Counted from the first letter of the stretch, positions 43,813 to 55,342 are shown. The stretch: 64,000 nucleotides of DNA from Periplaneta americana (GCF_040183065.1 NC_091131.1:98828330-98892329); one strand, 5' to 3'. A program made the numbers and translations. The notes: generated by a model not told the origin, from the sequence alone.

Positions 43813-43994
43813 TAAGCATTCTCCTCAGTGGTCTTCTTTCCGGCGGATTTTCTTCGCTGACTTTCCTAGTTTTCCTTTCTGGTGAAGCTATTATCACATG
43901 ACGTATCAATTTAAATTATTGTCTTGCTATTATTTGTGTAATTACATCTGAAAGCTTATGTTTGTATAATGCAATATATACTCTTATGAAAATA

Positions 43995-45100
43995 CAGTAG
44001 ACCCTCACTAATTCGGACTAACTGGGGAAAATCAAGTGAAAGTTCGAGTTAAGAGAGAATTTAATGGAACAGAATTATTTCGACAATTATATGGTTACTT
44101 AATTATTAACTTATTGCTTAATAACTCTATTTTACAAACATATGGAACACAAAACATTAACTTGAAAAAGAATGAGTTTGAAGTTCTTTAGTCCAAGTCA
44201 AGTGCTGTCTGCATCTGCGTCTGATTGCGCTGCTGTTCTTCATGTACGAGGCGCGTCCAGAAAGTAAGTTTCCCTAGGGTCGTTTAGAGAAAGAAAATAC
44301 AACTTCAGGGAAAGATTTATTGGAATAGATATAGGCGTAGTAGTTGTTAAGCAATTTTTTCAATATAATATGTCCCACCGGATTTGAGACAGTTGTCATA
44401 CCGTGGGATCAATTTTTGTACCCTTGTGTCGTAGAAGTCTGTCGCCTGAGAACGGAATCAGTGTGTGACATCCATCTGCACCTCTCTATCACTGTGAAAA
44501 TGTTACCGGACAGAAATTTCTTCAGGTGTAAGAAAAGATGGTAATCGCTAGAAGTGAGATCCGGGCTGTAGGACATAAGTTCGAAACACCTTCCAGCGGA
44601 TCTCCTGCAGAAGATCTGATGTGCCGTATGTGGCCGAGCGATTACCATCGTTTCTTACACCTGAAGAAATTCCTGTTCGGTTAGCATTTTCACAGTGTCA
44701 GAGATATGAAAAATTCCTCAATTCCGGTGGGGAAATATGTTGAAAATTGAATCAACAAGTGCTGTTCAATAAATCTTTCCATGAAATTGTGTTTTCTTTA
44801 AAATGTCCAACGGAGGCTTATTTTCTGGACGTACCACGTACATCATGACGCAATTCCTTTAAAGGAAGATAAAATTTTCGGTAATTCGGTTTACAATCCA
44901 CAAATTCAATTGGTATGTCGTATTTAAATGCGATCTTATGTCTAATAATTTCAATTTACCACTATGTTGTTCACTGTTTGCATTCACTTCTACCTTCTAT
45001 GTGCAGAATGTTTATCTCCAAGTGTCGTGTATAAGAAAAATAGTTGTGCCAATTATCACGAATTTTTAATTAGTGAAGTTCGAATTAGCCAGTTCCACTT
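43995..45100. mobile_element. pogo-like element carrying a nested mariner
   Basis: TA + CAGTAGACCCTCACTAATTC (from 43995) and the inverse-like GAATTAGCCAGTTCCACTT (ending about 45100) resemble pogo/Tigger termini. The pairing is imperfect. The mariner at 44245-44840 occupies the middle. Remaining internal sequence is unassigned. Confidence 0.4.
44245..44840 (-). mobile_element. mariner-type element with rearranged transposase remnant
   Basis: TA-flanked inverted ends are CGAGGCGCGTCCAGAAAGTA (left) and TATTTTCTGGACGTACCACG (right). The minus strand encodes VIARPHTAHQIFCRRSAGRC, then YSPDLTSSDYHLFLHLKKFL. Separately, near the left end, it encodes PRYDNCLKSGGTYYIEKIA and a stop. These are the DNARPHT (second Asp region), SPDL.SSDYHLF (third Asp) and C-terminal blocks of a mariner transposase. 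A 60-bp segment (44490-44549) is also present inverted at 44637-44696, so the copy is internally rearranged. Confidence 0.75.
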
Positions 45101-45162
45101 ATATATAAATACCCAAAGAGAAAGATTTTATGCCTTTGGGTTGGGAGGAACAAGTCACTAAT

Positions 45163-46114
45163 ACCACAAGGAAAGCCTGGAAAGCACTACATTTCTCTAT
45201 GCATTTCTGAAGAAATCTAACCGAAAGTCAAAAGAATTAGCGTACAAAACCCTTGTTCGCCCAATTATGGAATATGGAGCATTAGGTTGGGATCCGTACA
45301 GACAAAACCAAATCGATCCTATAGAAAAGATCCAACGCAAGGCAGCAAAATATGTCAAAATGGGGAAGGGACATGGTGAGGAGATAGTAAAAGATTTAGG
45401 GTGGGAACCTCTCAAATCAAGGCGAAGAAAAACCAGACTCACAGCATTGTTTAAGGCACACATGGGACACAAACCATGGACCGATATCAATGCTAGATTA
45501 GTAACACCATCATACTTAGGAAGGGCTGATCATATTAGGAAGTATAAATGTAGAAAACAAAGAACGGATGTGGCAAAATTTTCCTTTGTTAACCGCACAA
45601 TAGTAGACTGGAACAGCTTACCTGCGACAATCTTTCAGGGTAGTCCTCTTAAAACCAATACATTTAAGGAAAGGTTGAGAAGATTAGACTGAAAATGTAA
45701 TTGGAGGTGCAGTGTAATTATTTATGTTGTGTCATGTAACCAATTGAGTTGATATATAATTAATTAAGTTGATATGTAATTAATTAAGATGATATGTAAT
45801 TTAGTTAATATGTAAATAAATTATTGTGATATGTAATTAATTAAGATGATATGTAATTAAGTTGGTATGTAATTAATTAGGGTCATATGTAATTATTTAA
45901 ATTGGTAATAGTTGGGTGAAATAGAAGTACTTATAAGTTAGATTTACTTTTGCTTATCGTAGGCGTTATTATAGAATAGTTTTTATTTATAGTCCTAATT
46001 TTATTGCATCTAATATTTATAGATTTACGTTTATTTTATTTTATTTCTGCAATTGTAATTATCGTATATTATATATCACTGCCACACCTTGTAGTGTCAA
46101 TAAATACATACAAA
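45163..46114 (+). mobile_element. Jockey/CR1-like LINE, C-terminus and 3' UTR
   Basis: The + strand reads SLESTTFLYAFLKKSNRKS, LAYKTLVRPIMEYGALGWDP and IEKIQRKAAKYVK. It continues KSRRRKTRLTALFKAHMG, SFVNRTIVDWNSLP and the end FKERLRRLD, with a stop at 45690. This is the well-known RT C-terminal layout (LAYKTLVRPxxEYGxxxWDPY...QRKAAKFV...F..RTI.DWN.LP). The 3' UTR holds about eight copies of a ~20-bp unit GATATGTAATTAATTAAG (45747-45900). It ends with a hairpin-like CACTGCCACACCTTGTAGTG and an AATAAATACATA tail. The frame is open for 170 codons, so the copy is fairly young, but 5'-truncated. Confidence 0.75.
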
Positions 46115-46697
46115 TGATGCTCCGAAAAACTTCTAGATCGTGTAGGAGTTGGCATACAGTTTAGAAGAATTGGACCCATGACTGGAGAGACACATTTTCC
46201 ATGATGAGATTGAAAATATTTCATCCTACATCATGATGTGAGGTCATAATATCGCTATCATTTTTTTCTCTCTCTTCTTGTTTTTGATGTTATTGCATCG
46301 TGTGCTACAAAACCTACCAGAAACGACAACTACCAACTTCGATGCAAACATTACCTGAGAGGCATGTTCTGATGAGCTCAAAAAAAAAGTGCCTGATATG
46401 TATTGGATTTCCTTCACCCTGGCCAGAATTCTCGCCGCCAGAGCCTCCTACTCGACGGAGTATCGTAAAAAAGTCTTTTGATGTGGCCCCACAGAATCAT
46501 AAACTTCTTCATTTTGCAGTATGGGAAAGACGTAACTTCGGACATAGGTTACTAATCAAACCTATATATTTACTTTAACACTTTGTCCTCTATACAAACT
46601 CTATGAGTTCGAGTCGATATTCAGTCACAGCCGGTAGGTAACTTCAAATTCATTATAATATGATCAAGATAAATTGAATGGTTACCTAATCTGAAAT
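46115..46697. other. Unassigned
   Basis: An ORF at 46300-46578 has no recognisable domain or flanking splice signals that I trust; treated as non-coding. Confidence 0.35.
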
Positions 46698-46766
46698 CTT
46701 GGTGGTGGTGGTGGTGGTGGTGGTGGTGGTGGTGGTGGTGGTGGTGGTGGTGGTGGTGGTGGTGGC
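46698..46766. repeat. (TGG)n microsatellite
   Basis: About 22 perfect TGG units, followed by CAGTAG-type units. Confidence 0.9.
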
Positions 46767-47225
46767 AGTAGCAGTAGTAGTCGCAGTAGTTTGTCACATG
46801 TTCAGACTGTGACTACAGTTCCATAATCACTGCTCCGAGAAATCGTCATCTCTGCCCAATATGTGACTCACGGTGATAGCGACTGGTGAACGTATATGTG
46901 ACAGGTCCAGAGTGCAGGCAATTGCAAGTCAGAAGATTAACTTAAAGGTTAACATAACTGGGATCTAATTAATTTTCGTTCCACTCAAAAGGCAAAAGGT
47001 TGACGTCGGTAGCTCTCTGATACTGAAGGTAAGCACTCGCTATATTCTTCGAAAAATGATTTATTTAATCATTCGTAAATATTCTTGGGCGAATATACGC
47101 GCCCACACACAGCGATAACACTGCTCAGAGGTCAGAGCGTCTTTTGTTTTCAGTATACTCGCCGCGCTAATCACTACTGTTAATGTAAGGCATGGCACGC
47201 TATATAATTCACAGAAGAGCGACGA
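46767..47225. other. Unassigned
   Basis: No gene is recognised. Confidence 0.4.
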
Positions 47226-47228
47226 TGA

Positions 47229-47448
47229 GAAAAACCAGGTGGCCCGGGTTCGATTCCCGGTTGGGACAAGTTATCTGGTTGAGGTTTTTTCCGGGGTTTT
47301 CCCTCAACCCAATATGAGCAAATGCTGGGTAACTTTTGGTGCTGGACCCCGGACTCATTTCACCGGCATTAACACCTTCATCTCATTCAGACACAAAATA
47401 AACTAAGATGTTGATAAACCGTCGTAAAATAACCTACTAAAGAAACAT
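47229..47448 (+). mobile_element. SINE II, copy 3 (5'-truncated)
   Basis: Starts at AAAACCAGGTGGCCCGGG, keeps the B-box GGGTTCGATTCCCGG, the body GAGGTTTTTTCCGGGGTTTT and CAACCCAATATGAGCAAATG, and the 3' end CGTAAAATAACCTACTAAAG. The A-box is missing. Confidence 0.75.
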
Positions 47449-47597
47449 AGTTATTCCTGATGGTTTGTTTAGAGATAAATAGATTGCAGTGAAATTGTGA
47501 CAAAGTCACTATTATCTATTACAATGATTATTCGAACTTGTTACAGTTCGGAGCAGTGACGGCAAAACGCTTTTACACCGTATATGTAGCAGGAGGG

Positions 47598-47828
47598 GCT
47601 CACGACAGGAAGAAACTTGGCTGTGAAATCAAACTGAGCATGCGCGAACTTTTCTTGCAGTGATCCTTATCTGGATTTATTTTCGTGCGCGCATTCCAGA
47701 TCAAATCAAGAAGTTCCCTTTGTACTCCGATTACACATCTTGCATATACAAGGTTAGTGGTTAGTTTAGTTTTTTATTAACCAAATCCGCGCATGCGCAG
47801 TTTGATCTCACAACATCCTGTCGTGAGC
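47598..47828. mobile_element. Hairpin MITE
   Basis: Ends GCTCACGACAGGAAG and, inverted, CATCCTGTCGTGAGC. A second inverted block lies inward: ATCAAACTGAGCATGCGCG on the left, CGCGCATGCGCAGTTTGAT on the right. 231 bp; superfamily unknown. Confidence 0.55.
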
Positions 47829-48048
47829 TGCGCGTTCTCTAGCGCGAGAACCTCCCCTCGAACACTATGCGCAGGGGAAATGATGTAATGTTTGTGTGTG
47901 GTTAGTTATGGCCTCCGAAATAACTTCAAGCTAATCGTCTGTCGTGGTCACCGAATTGCATAATTTATTTAGGTCGTCGATGGCAACGCTTTTTATTACA
48001 CGAGTAGGCCTATATGTAGTTACAAACCCATATAATATGAGTTTAAAA

Positions 48049-49624
48049 ATATATATTAGGGGAGAGTCTCCCATATTGGACCAATTCCAACATTTTCTAA
48101 TTTTTTGTCAAAACGGAAACACTTAAAATGTTCACTTTATTACCAAAACATACCCTGACATTTTAAAAATACACATGTAAAACTACAACACTTTATAAAT
48201 AACAGTTTAGACAATACCAAACAAAATGTAATGATCTGCACTCGGTCCAATACATGCAAGAAAGGTCTTCTAAATTGGACCTGGAGTTTTTAAATTGGAC
48301 CACTTTTATCATTCTTATGGTTTAGTTTATTAATGAGCTAGACGTTACATGAATTTAACTTTAACGATTATAGAACAATTTTATGCTTGAACACTTAACA
48401 CATTTTGCACAAAACTACTGAACACACTTTGCACAAAAGTACTTTTTATATTAATCTTTGTTTTCGTCTTCATTTTAATCTTCTCCATCTTCATTGACGT
48501 TCTTGGTTTTATCTTCATCATCGCCTACGTCTCCGTTTTTATCTTTGTTCCGGTATTCATTTATTTTACATTGTCGTCTTGGTCCTCAGCTTCAGTGTTG
48601 CCTTGGTCTTTGACATCATTGTTGTCTTGGTACTCGACTTCATCATCTTGTTCATTCATCGTAATATCTTCCTTTATTTCCATTTGCTCATCGTCTTCCA
48701 GTTCATCTACATCCTCATCTTCATCTTTCCCTTCATCCGTATCATCGCTATCTCTTGCTCTTTATTGTCTTACTCTGCTCCATCGTTGTCTTGCTTTTAT
48801 CTTCATCATCTGTGCCTTTGATGTACATCTTTATCTTACCAAAGTTTTTGTCTTTATGTTCGTCTTCATCATGGTATTTATTTCACAATTGTTTTTGTTT
48901 TATCTTTGTCGTAATTTTTATCTCGTATGTTGTCATTTTTCTTCAACTTCATCGTCTCCGTCTTCATTTTCCTTTCCTTTATCTAATTATCTGTAATTTC
49001 ATCTTCCAAGATCCACTCGAACGCCTTCCGAGGTTACGGCCGCTTAGCTGAAAGTTGTACCTATGCTCTGTATCTTACGAGATGAATTTCAAACTACACT
49101 TTACTAGGGCTGGTTGTTACTTTTGATGTGAAACACTCGCGTATTGTTATTTGGATTCATACAGTTCATTACATAAACAAAAAACAATATTATACATAAA
49201 TCTAATAACGGTCCAATTAAAAAACCTTTTCGGTTCAATTTGCAGGAAACAGTAAATTTATTTCTCTAGACATCAAACAAAACTTAAAAAAGGCACAGAT
49301 TTATGTAACTTTGTGAAAAGGTACGTTGTTCTACATACTACTGCACAGTATTAATAAAAAATCCCTTACTCAACTCTCTTTTCGTAAATATCTTACGATA
49401 GGCCTAATGGTAACGACAATAACATCAGAAGCTTAAAAAAAATAAAATAAAATAAAACTGTGTTACTAAGTTTACATGATTGCCAACTGCACAACATTTA
49501 CAAAATTAGGCGAGGGAAGCTCGTAGTTCATAAATCTACCACTAGATGGCAGGTACTGCATTAGGTTACTTGAAAAAACGATCGGTCCAACTTGCATGCC
49601 GGTCCAATTTCAGGTACTTTCCCC
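48049..49624 (-). mobile_element. TA-flanked transposon with TTGGACC subterminal repeats
   Basis: Ends TA + GGGGAGAGTCTCCCATATTG and, inverted, CAATTTCAGGTACTTTCCCC + TA. Several AATTGGACC-type motifs occur in the left part (48075, 48243 inverted, 48272, 48292) and the mirrored CGGTCCAAT in the right (49209, 49231, 49583, 49599). Between them, the minus strand of about 48900-48460 is built of GAAGATGA-like codons, giving an Asp/Glu-rich peptide (for example EDEDVDELEDDEQMEIKED). That could be the acidic C-terminal tail of a transposase such as pogo/jerky-like types. No catalytic block was recognised. Confidence 0.5.
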
Positions 49625-50029
49625 TATATGGGTTTAAAATAAATATTCAAAGCGCTTTTGTCCAGAGATCTCGGCATAAGCAGAGAGCTATGTTGAATAA
49701 TTTGTGCATCAACCAGTTTCTTGTTCGCAATGCATCCAGATTTATATTTTATAAAATTTATGAAAGCTACTTTTCATATCACAAACATGTGTTTGGCATA
49801 CCAAATCAAATAAATGCTTTGAAGTCACATTCACCTAAGTCATTTCAGCTATTTTATCTGCAAATCTTAGTACTGCGCTCTAAACTAACGACTCAATCAG
49901 AACTCGATCTTTTCTTCCTTCTCTCGTTCTTGAACCGCAACACAAGCTAGCAGGAAATGAAATGAAAAAAAGTAATTACATTTTGCTGAAGATTATGACA
50001 TATGCACATAGTCTACATATATAACATAC
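49625..50029. other. Unassigned
   Basis: No gene is recognised. Confidence 0.4.
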
Positions 50030-50805
50030 TTGCTTACTTACTGGCTTTTAAGGAACCCGGAGGTTCATTGCCGCCCTCGCATAAGCCCGCCATTAGTCCC
50101 TATCCTGAGCAAGATTAATCCATTCTCTACCATCATATCCCACCTCCCTCAAATCCATTTTAATATTATCTTTCCATCTACGTCTCGGCCTCCCTAAAGG
50201 TCTTTTTCCCTTCGGTCTCCCAACTAACACTCTATATGCATTTCTGGATTCGCCCATATACGTGCTACATGCCCTACCCATCTCAAACGTCTGGATATAA
50301 TGTTCATAATTATGTCACGTAAAGAATACAATGCGTGCAGTTCTGTGTTGTGTAACTTTCTCCATTCTCCTATAACTTCATCCCTCTTAGCCCCAAATAT
50401 CTTTCTAAGCACCTTATTCTCAAACACCCTTAATCTCTGTTCCTCTCTCAAAGTGAGAGTCCAAGTTTCACAGCCATAAAGAACAACCGGTAATATAACT
50501 GGTTGATAAATTCTAACTTTCAGATTTTTCGACAGCAGACTGGATGATAAAAGTTTCTCAACAGAATAATAACAGGCATTTCCCATATTTATTCTGTGTT
50601 TAATTTTCTCCCGAGTATCATTTATATTTGTTACTGTTGCTCCCAGATATTTGAACTTCTCCATGTCTTCAAAAGATAAATTTCCAATTTTTATATTTCC
50701 ATTTCGTACATTATTCTTGTCACGAGACATAATCATATACTTTGTCTTTTCGGGATTTACTTCCAAACCTATCTCTTTACTTGCTTCCACTAAAATTCCC
50801 GTACA
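50030..50805 (-). mobile_element. RTE-like LINE (family A), 5'-truncated copy 4
   Basis: The minus strand encodes EASKEIGLEVNPEKTKYMIM, EKFKYLGATVTNIND, LPVVLYGCETWTLTLREEQR and RRLRWVGHVAR. A frameshift near 50255 (extra bases in the GHVARM region) follows, then GESRNAYRVLVGRPKGKRPL and the C-terminal block. The 3' tail is ACTTGCTTACTTAC at 50028-50041. The truncation point lies within 60 bp of those in copies 2 and 5. A possible short target duplication (TACATAT) is too weak to rely on. Confidence 0.8.
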
Positions 50806-50869
50806 TATGAACCGAAAGTAATGTCATTAATTTCAGAGAGTTATTATTTGAAATATCTCAAACAAACTA

Positions 50870-51320
50870 GTTAAATAAAATTTTGCTCGGTTTGGCTTCC
50901 TTTTCAAAATAAAAATGGTTTAACATGCAATATTTCATAGCGTGCTTTGGGAAAGCCATTAATTTAATACCCAATATGCTCCGTCAATTTAAGAGAGCGT
51001 GTGTTATGATAATATATCATTGAAAGAATTTTAGTTTTACTCTTTAAATGTCCAGAAATATGATCCGAACAAATGTTACATTGTAAAATTCCTTTGCAGA
51101 ACGAAAAGTCACATTTGTTCGGATCAAATTTCTGCACATTTAAAGGACAAAACTGAAATTATTTCAATCAATTGTTATCATGATACACGGCTCTCTTAAA
51201 CTGAGCATTTTGGGAATTAAATCAATGGCTTTCCCAAAACACGCTATGAAATATTTCATAGAAAATAATTTGTATCTCGAAAAGGAAGCAAAAACTTGTT
51301 AGGGTTTCATGGGACTAAAC
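50870..51320. mobile_element. Palindromic MITE with ~190-bp arms
   Basis: The left arm contains GGCTTCCTTTTC, ATATTTCATAGCGTGCTTTG, GGAAAGCCATTAATTTAAT, ACTCTTTAAATGTCCAGAAA and GATCCGAACAAATGT. The right arm repeats these inverted (ACATTTGTTCGGATC ... GAAAAGGAAGC). The centre is at about 51090. The arms have diverged by roughly 20%, and there is no coding sequence. Confidence 0.65.
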
Positions 51321-51904
51321 TTAGAGCATCAATGTAGAAAAATCATAAGAGCAAATAGAAGAGCATCTTGACTTTCTTCTTCCACAGTATCGACTCTTCC
51401 TTTCCTTTCCTTTCCTTTCCTGTGCGCCGCCATAGCCCTGGATACAGAACCTGTACCGCTGCCTTTGTGATTCCAGTTTTCTTCCGGACGGCATCCAATT
51501 TAAATCCCCTTTTGCTAATCTCGACTCTTCTTTGAACCACGAATGCCAAAAGAATTATATTCTCCCGGTTTCTCTACATGCACTAACTCTATAGTCATTC
51601 ATTTTCAACAGTTTCATTTGTAGAACCTGCCACATCTTAAAAAGCCACTTATCCTAACCATGTCTAATTTCCACTATTGATTGCATTGTGTTACAAAATG
51701 TGTTGTTAAGCAATACTTCAAAGGAAATTTTCATTTTCATTTTTTTTCCTACAAATTTCCACAATTCACATTTCTTAAGCATACGGTCCTTTATATTACT
51801 GGGTTATCTGTCGATAATTTTTATCATGTTGCTTTATATTTGCATTCATTTTTCATTTATTTTTCTCTGTATCTTGCCTTATAATATTATTTCTTTGCAA
51901 ATAT
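51321..51904. other. Unassigned; short (CCTTT)n run
   Basis: A (CCTTT)4 run is at 51400-51421. No gene is recognised. Confidence 0.4.
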
Positions 51905-53575
51905 AATTTCCTTCCGTCTTCCTTCCTTTGTTTCTCCCATTCTATACTTTTTGCTTTCCTTTTTAATTGTTAACCTTCTTTGCCTTTTCTCTTTCATTGT
52001 GATTTCCTTCCTCTATTTCTTTCGTGTATTTATTTGTATCTCTCTTTCCTGTCATTCCCAATTTATTTTATTTTCAGTCCTCCTCTTATCTTCAATTCTT
52101 ATCTTTCCACCCTTCAGCCATTCTCTTTCTCTACGTTAGTCTTCTTCTTTTTTTCATTAAATCCTTCTCTATCCTCTCCTTCAAGCCTTATTTTCCCTTT
52201 TCTTCTAACCTTCTCTTTTTCACCTCTTCTTTTTCCTTCCCTTGTTCTTGTCTCCTTTTTTCAGTCCTCTCTTTGCTTTTCTTTAATCCTTCTCTTTCCT
52301 TTCTCTTAACTCTCCCATCTTTCTCTCCTTCGGCTCTTTTACTTTTCTTTAAGTTCCTCTCTTTACTTCTCTTTTCTCCCTTTAATCTACTTTTTGTTCC
52401 TTCAATTCTTGTCTATCGTTCTATCAATCCTTTCCTTTTCTCCCTTCAATCCTTCCCTTTTCTTCCTTCAATCCTTCTCTTTTCTTCCTTCAATCCTTAT
52501 CTTTTCCACCTTCAATCCTCGTCTTTTCTTCCTTCAATCATTCCCCTTTCTTCTTCAATTCTTCCCCTTTCTTCTTTCAATCCTTCTCTTTTCTTCCTTT
52601 AATCATTCTCTTTTCTTCCTTTAATCCTTCTCTTTTCTTCCTTCAATCCTTCTCTTTTCTTCCTTCAATCCTTATCCTTTCGTCCTTTAATCCTTCTCTT
52701 TTCTTCCTTTAATCCTTCTCTTTTCTTCCTTCAATCTTTCTCTTTTCTTCCTTCAATCCTTATCTTTTCCACATTCAATCCTCATCTTTTCTTCCTTCAA
52801 TCATTCCCCTTTCTTCTTACATTCTTCCCTTTTCTTCTTCAATTCTTCCCCTTTCTTCTTTCAATCCTCCTCTTTTCTTCCTTTAATCATTCCCTTTTCT
52901 TCCTTTAATCATTCTCTTTTCTTCCTTTAATCCTTCTCTTTTCTTCCTTCAATCCTTCTCTTTCCTTCCTTCAATCCTTCTCTTTTCTTCCCTCAATCCT
53001 TCTCTTTTCTTCCTTCAATACTTATCTTTTCCACCTTCAATCCTTATCTTTTCTTCCTTCAATCATTCCCTTTTCTCCTTCAATTCTTCCACTTTCTTCT
53101 TTCAATCCTTCTCTTTTCTTCCTTTAATCATTCCCTTTTCTTCCTTTAATCATTCTCTTTTCTTCCTTTAATCCTTCTCTTTCCTTCCTTCAATCCTTCT
53201 CTTTTCTTCCTTCAATCATTCCCTTTTCTTCCTTTAATCTTTCTCTTTTCTTCCTTCAATCCTTCTCTTTTCTTCCTTCAATCCTTATCTTTTCCACCTT
53301 CAATCCTCATCTTTTCTTTCTTCAATCCTTCCCCTTTCTTCTTCAATTCTTCCCCTTTCATCCTTCAATCTTTCTCTTTTCTTCCTTCAATCCTTATCTT
53401 TTCCATTTTCAATCTTCATCTTTTCTTCCTTCAATCCTTCCCCTTTCTTCCTTTAATCATTCCCTTTTCTTCCTTTAATCCTTCGCTTTCTTATCTTCAA
53501 TCCTCTTTTCTTGTCTTATTCATTCTCATCCTTTCTCTTCCTTTTCTTTAATTATTTTCTCCTCTTCCTTTCAAC
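51905..53575. repeat. 1.7-kb polypyrimidine tract with 22-bp minisatellite
   Basis: The + strand is almost entirely C/T. From about 52430 to 53510 it resolves into about 50 imperfect copies of a 22-bp unit, TTCAATCCTTCTCTTTTCTTCC, here given as TTCAATCCTTCTC plus TTTTCTTCC. Variants (CCTTATC, CATTCCC, CCACC) are arranged in higher-order blocks: the run '..CTTATCTTTTCCACCTTC..' recurs about every 250-300 bp. 51905-52430 is a less regular version. Long ORFs here are artefacts of the lack of purines. Confidence 0.9.
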
Positions 53576-53587
53576 ATCTTCGATATT

Positions 53588-53845
53588 ATAGCAGATACCA
53601 TGTTAGAAGCTGCATCCCAGATTCATGGGTTCAAATTCGGTTGAAGACGATGGACTGTAAAATACTCCTTTTAGATTCAAGTATGGAAGCAAGCTGGAAG
53701 TCCCTTTGTCGTGGTAGGTAAAAAAATCCTATCACTAATAGAGGGCTGGCTGTTTGTAAACTTGTCGGCCATTTCTTCCCCATGATGAATTTCGAAGCTG
53801 ACTAACCTCTGCAGTTGAAAGCGTCGTTTAATACAATATTTCTCT
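53588..53845 (+). mobile_element. tRNA-related SINE with SINE I-type 3' end
   Basis: A GGGTTCAAATTCGG B-box-like string at 53629 follows a degenerate head. The last 40 bases, AACCTCTGCAGTTGAAAGCG and TCGTTTAATACAAT, match the SINE I 3' end. The middle is unlike SINE I, so this is another family or a heavily diverged copy using the same tail. Confidence 0.5.
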
Positions 53846-54814
53846 TTCCTGTTTTCTTTTCCCCCTTTTTTCCACATTTTATTCTTCAATTTTTTTTGTT
53901 CCATATTCCTTTCTCATTCCATCTTTATTTCATTTTAAACTGGCTATAATTTTTACTGTAATTATACATTAACATGATGAAATAATAACCAATTAAGCAT
54001 TTTTCAGACTGTTTCTTTCAATCACCTTCATCCTCACGCAATGGATTAGGAAAGTGAGAATGTTTCGTCAAGAAATGAACACAATTTTAAATTGTGATTG
54101 TGTAGGGTGGAAAGCTCGCTTAACAAACCCAATTATGGTAATGAAATTCCAGAGAAGAGTGTGAAAGGAATGGATAGTGACAACTTTCCTCTTACAAATA
54201 GTATTATTTTTGCTTGTTATCTTAGCAAACGAATGAAACACTGTGAACGGGAGAATAGTTAATGAGATAGCTGATGGTGACGGCGGCATTAATAATCTCA
54301 ATTCTTGAGTATCGACTGCGAAATAGGAATAAAGTAATCGTCACTTTATACGTCTGCAGCATTCTGAAGTTCTTGAATTGTATTATTTCTGGCTATGCAG
54401 TCGTTTGCTGAAACCCAGCGCACTTTGTTTCTATTCCCATTTAAAATGTGAAAATTTATCTCCACTCAACACGAACTGGATGTATTTCGCTTTCATTTTG
54501 CTATGTAACATCTTCAGTGGTGGACTTATACCGTTATAACCGCATTACGAAATACTTTCGCTATATGTATAGATCTACAGCGCTCTTAATGGAGGCAAAG
54601 CGGTAATAATAATAATAAAAAAAGACTTTTAATTTTTCTTTATTTACGCACTTACAGTAACCATTAAATTTTAATTTGATTAGAATAGAAATTATGATTA
54701 TTTCACCATTTAACGGTGATTTTTTGTTTTTAAATTAGCGTTTTTGTAAAACAAATGCAATGCAAGGTGATAACTTTCACGTGTTAATTTGAACTAAGTT
54801 TATAAATACAGTAT
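53846..54814. other. Unassigned
   Basis: No gene is recognised. Confidence 0.4.
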
Positions 54815-55085
54815 GATTATTTAGTCCTGACAGTCGCCGGCAATGTGTGCCTGGATCAGGCGAGTCCATTTAGTTACGCTGCCAAGGGGTGTTTGGGTTA
54901 GTCACTCGCTTGCCTTCGGAGCGATCTGATGTCATACGTGCGGTAGAGCGGTATGTTTCTAGTACAGTTAAGCTGTACTGCACTCCTTTACCGACCGCTC
55001 GCCCTTATCTCTACTCCGGAGCTCTCCCCACTACTCCTATTACTTTCCCTCTTTCGCGCCACCGAGCTGTCAGGACTAAATAATC
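54815..55085. mobile_element. MITE with GATTATTTAGTCCTGACAG termini
   Basis: The 19-bp terminus GATTATTTAGTCCTGACAG (54815) is exactly inverted at 55067-55085. 271 bp, GC-richer than its surroundings, and no ORF. A similar end occurs alone near 4493. Confidence 0.75.
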
Positions 55086-55342
55086 GGTCTAGTTGATGGT
55101 TTCGGCTTAGGAGCCATCTTCAGAATTCCTGTGGTTCTTGCATCTTACGGTGTCTTCACCCCCGATGGGGGTGCGTTTGAGTTGTATATTGTGGAGTCAA
55201 ATATTGTGTCTTCTGAAATACAGTTGTGTGTTGAGGATTTGTTGTGAACGTGTTTTTGTGTATCTGTATATTTCGTATTTTTCTAGTGTGTTTAGTTTCT
55301 GTTCTTTTCAATTGTATAAGTGGAATTTCTATGTCTGGGATT
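55086..55342 (-). mobile_element. Penelope-like element, 3' part
   Basis: The minus strand encodes [32 protein letters not shown] and THPHRG. It is followed by a 3' region with CTGAAGATGGCTCCTAAGCC, then GAAACCATCAAC, the hairpin-like signature seen at Penelope-like element ends. It continues the GIY-YIG part at 55579-55790, from which it is separated by an ND4 insert. Confidence 0.6.

Noticed and set aside
46300-46578. 92-residue + strand ORF as a possible host exon
   Set aside because: No convincing splice sites, start context or recognisable domain; length is within chance expectation.
48571-49051. Ser/Leu-rich + strand ORFs
   Set aside because: Antisense of an acidic GAAGATGA-rich stretch inside a transposon; the minus strand is the more plausible coding side.
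51951-52624. Long Phe/Ser/Leu-rich ORFs (up to 192 residues)
   Set aside because: Produced by the purine-poor minisatellite, which lacks stop codons by composition.
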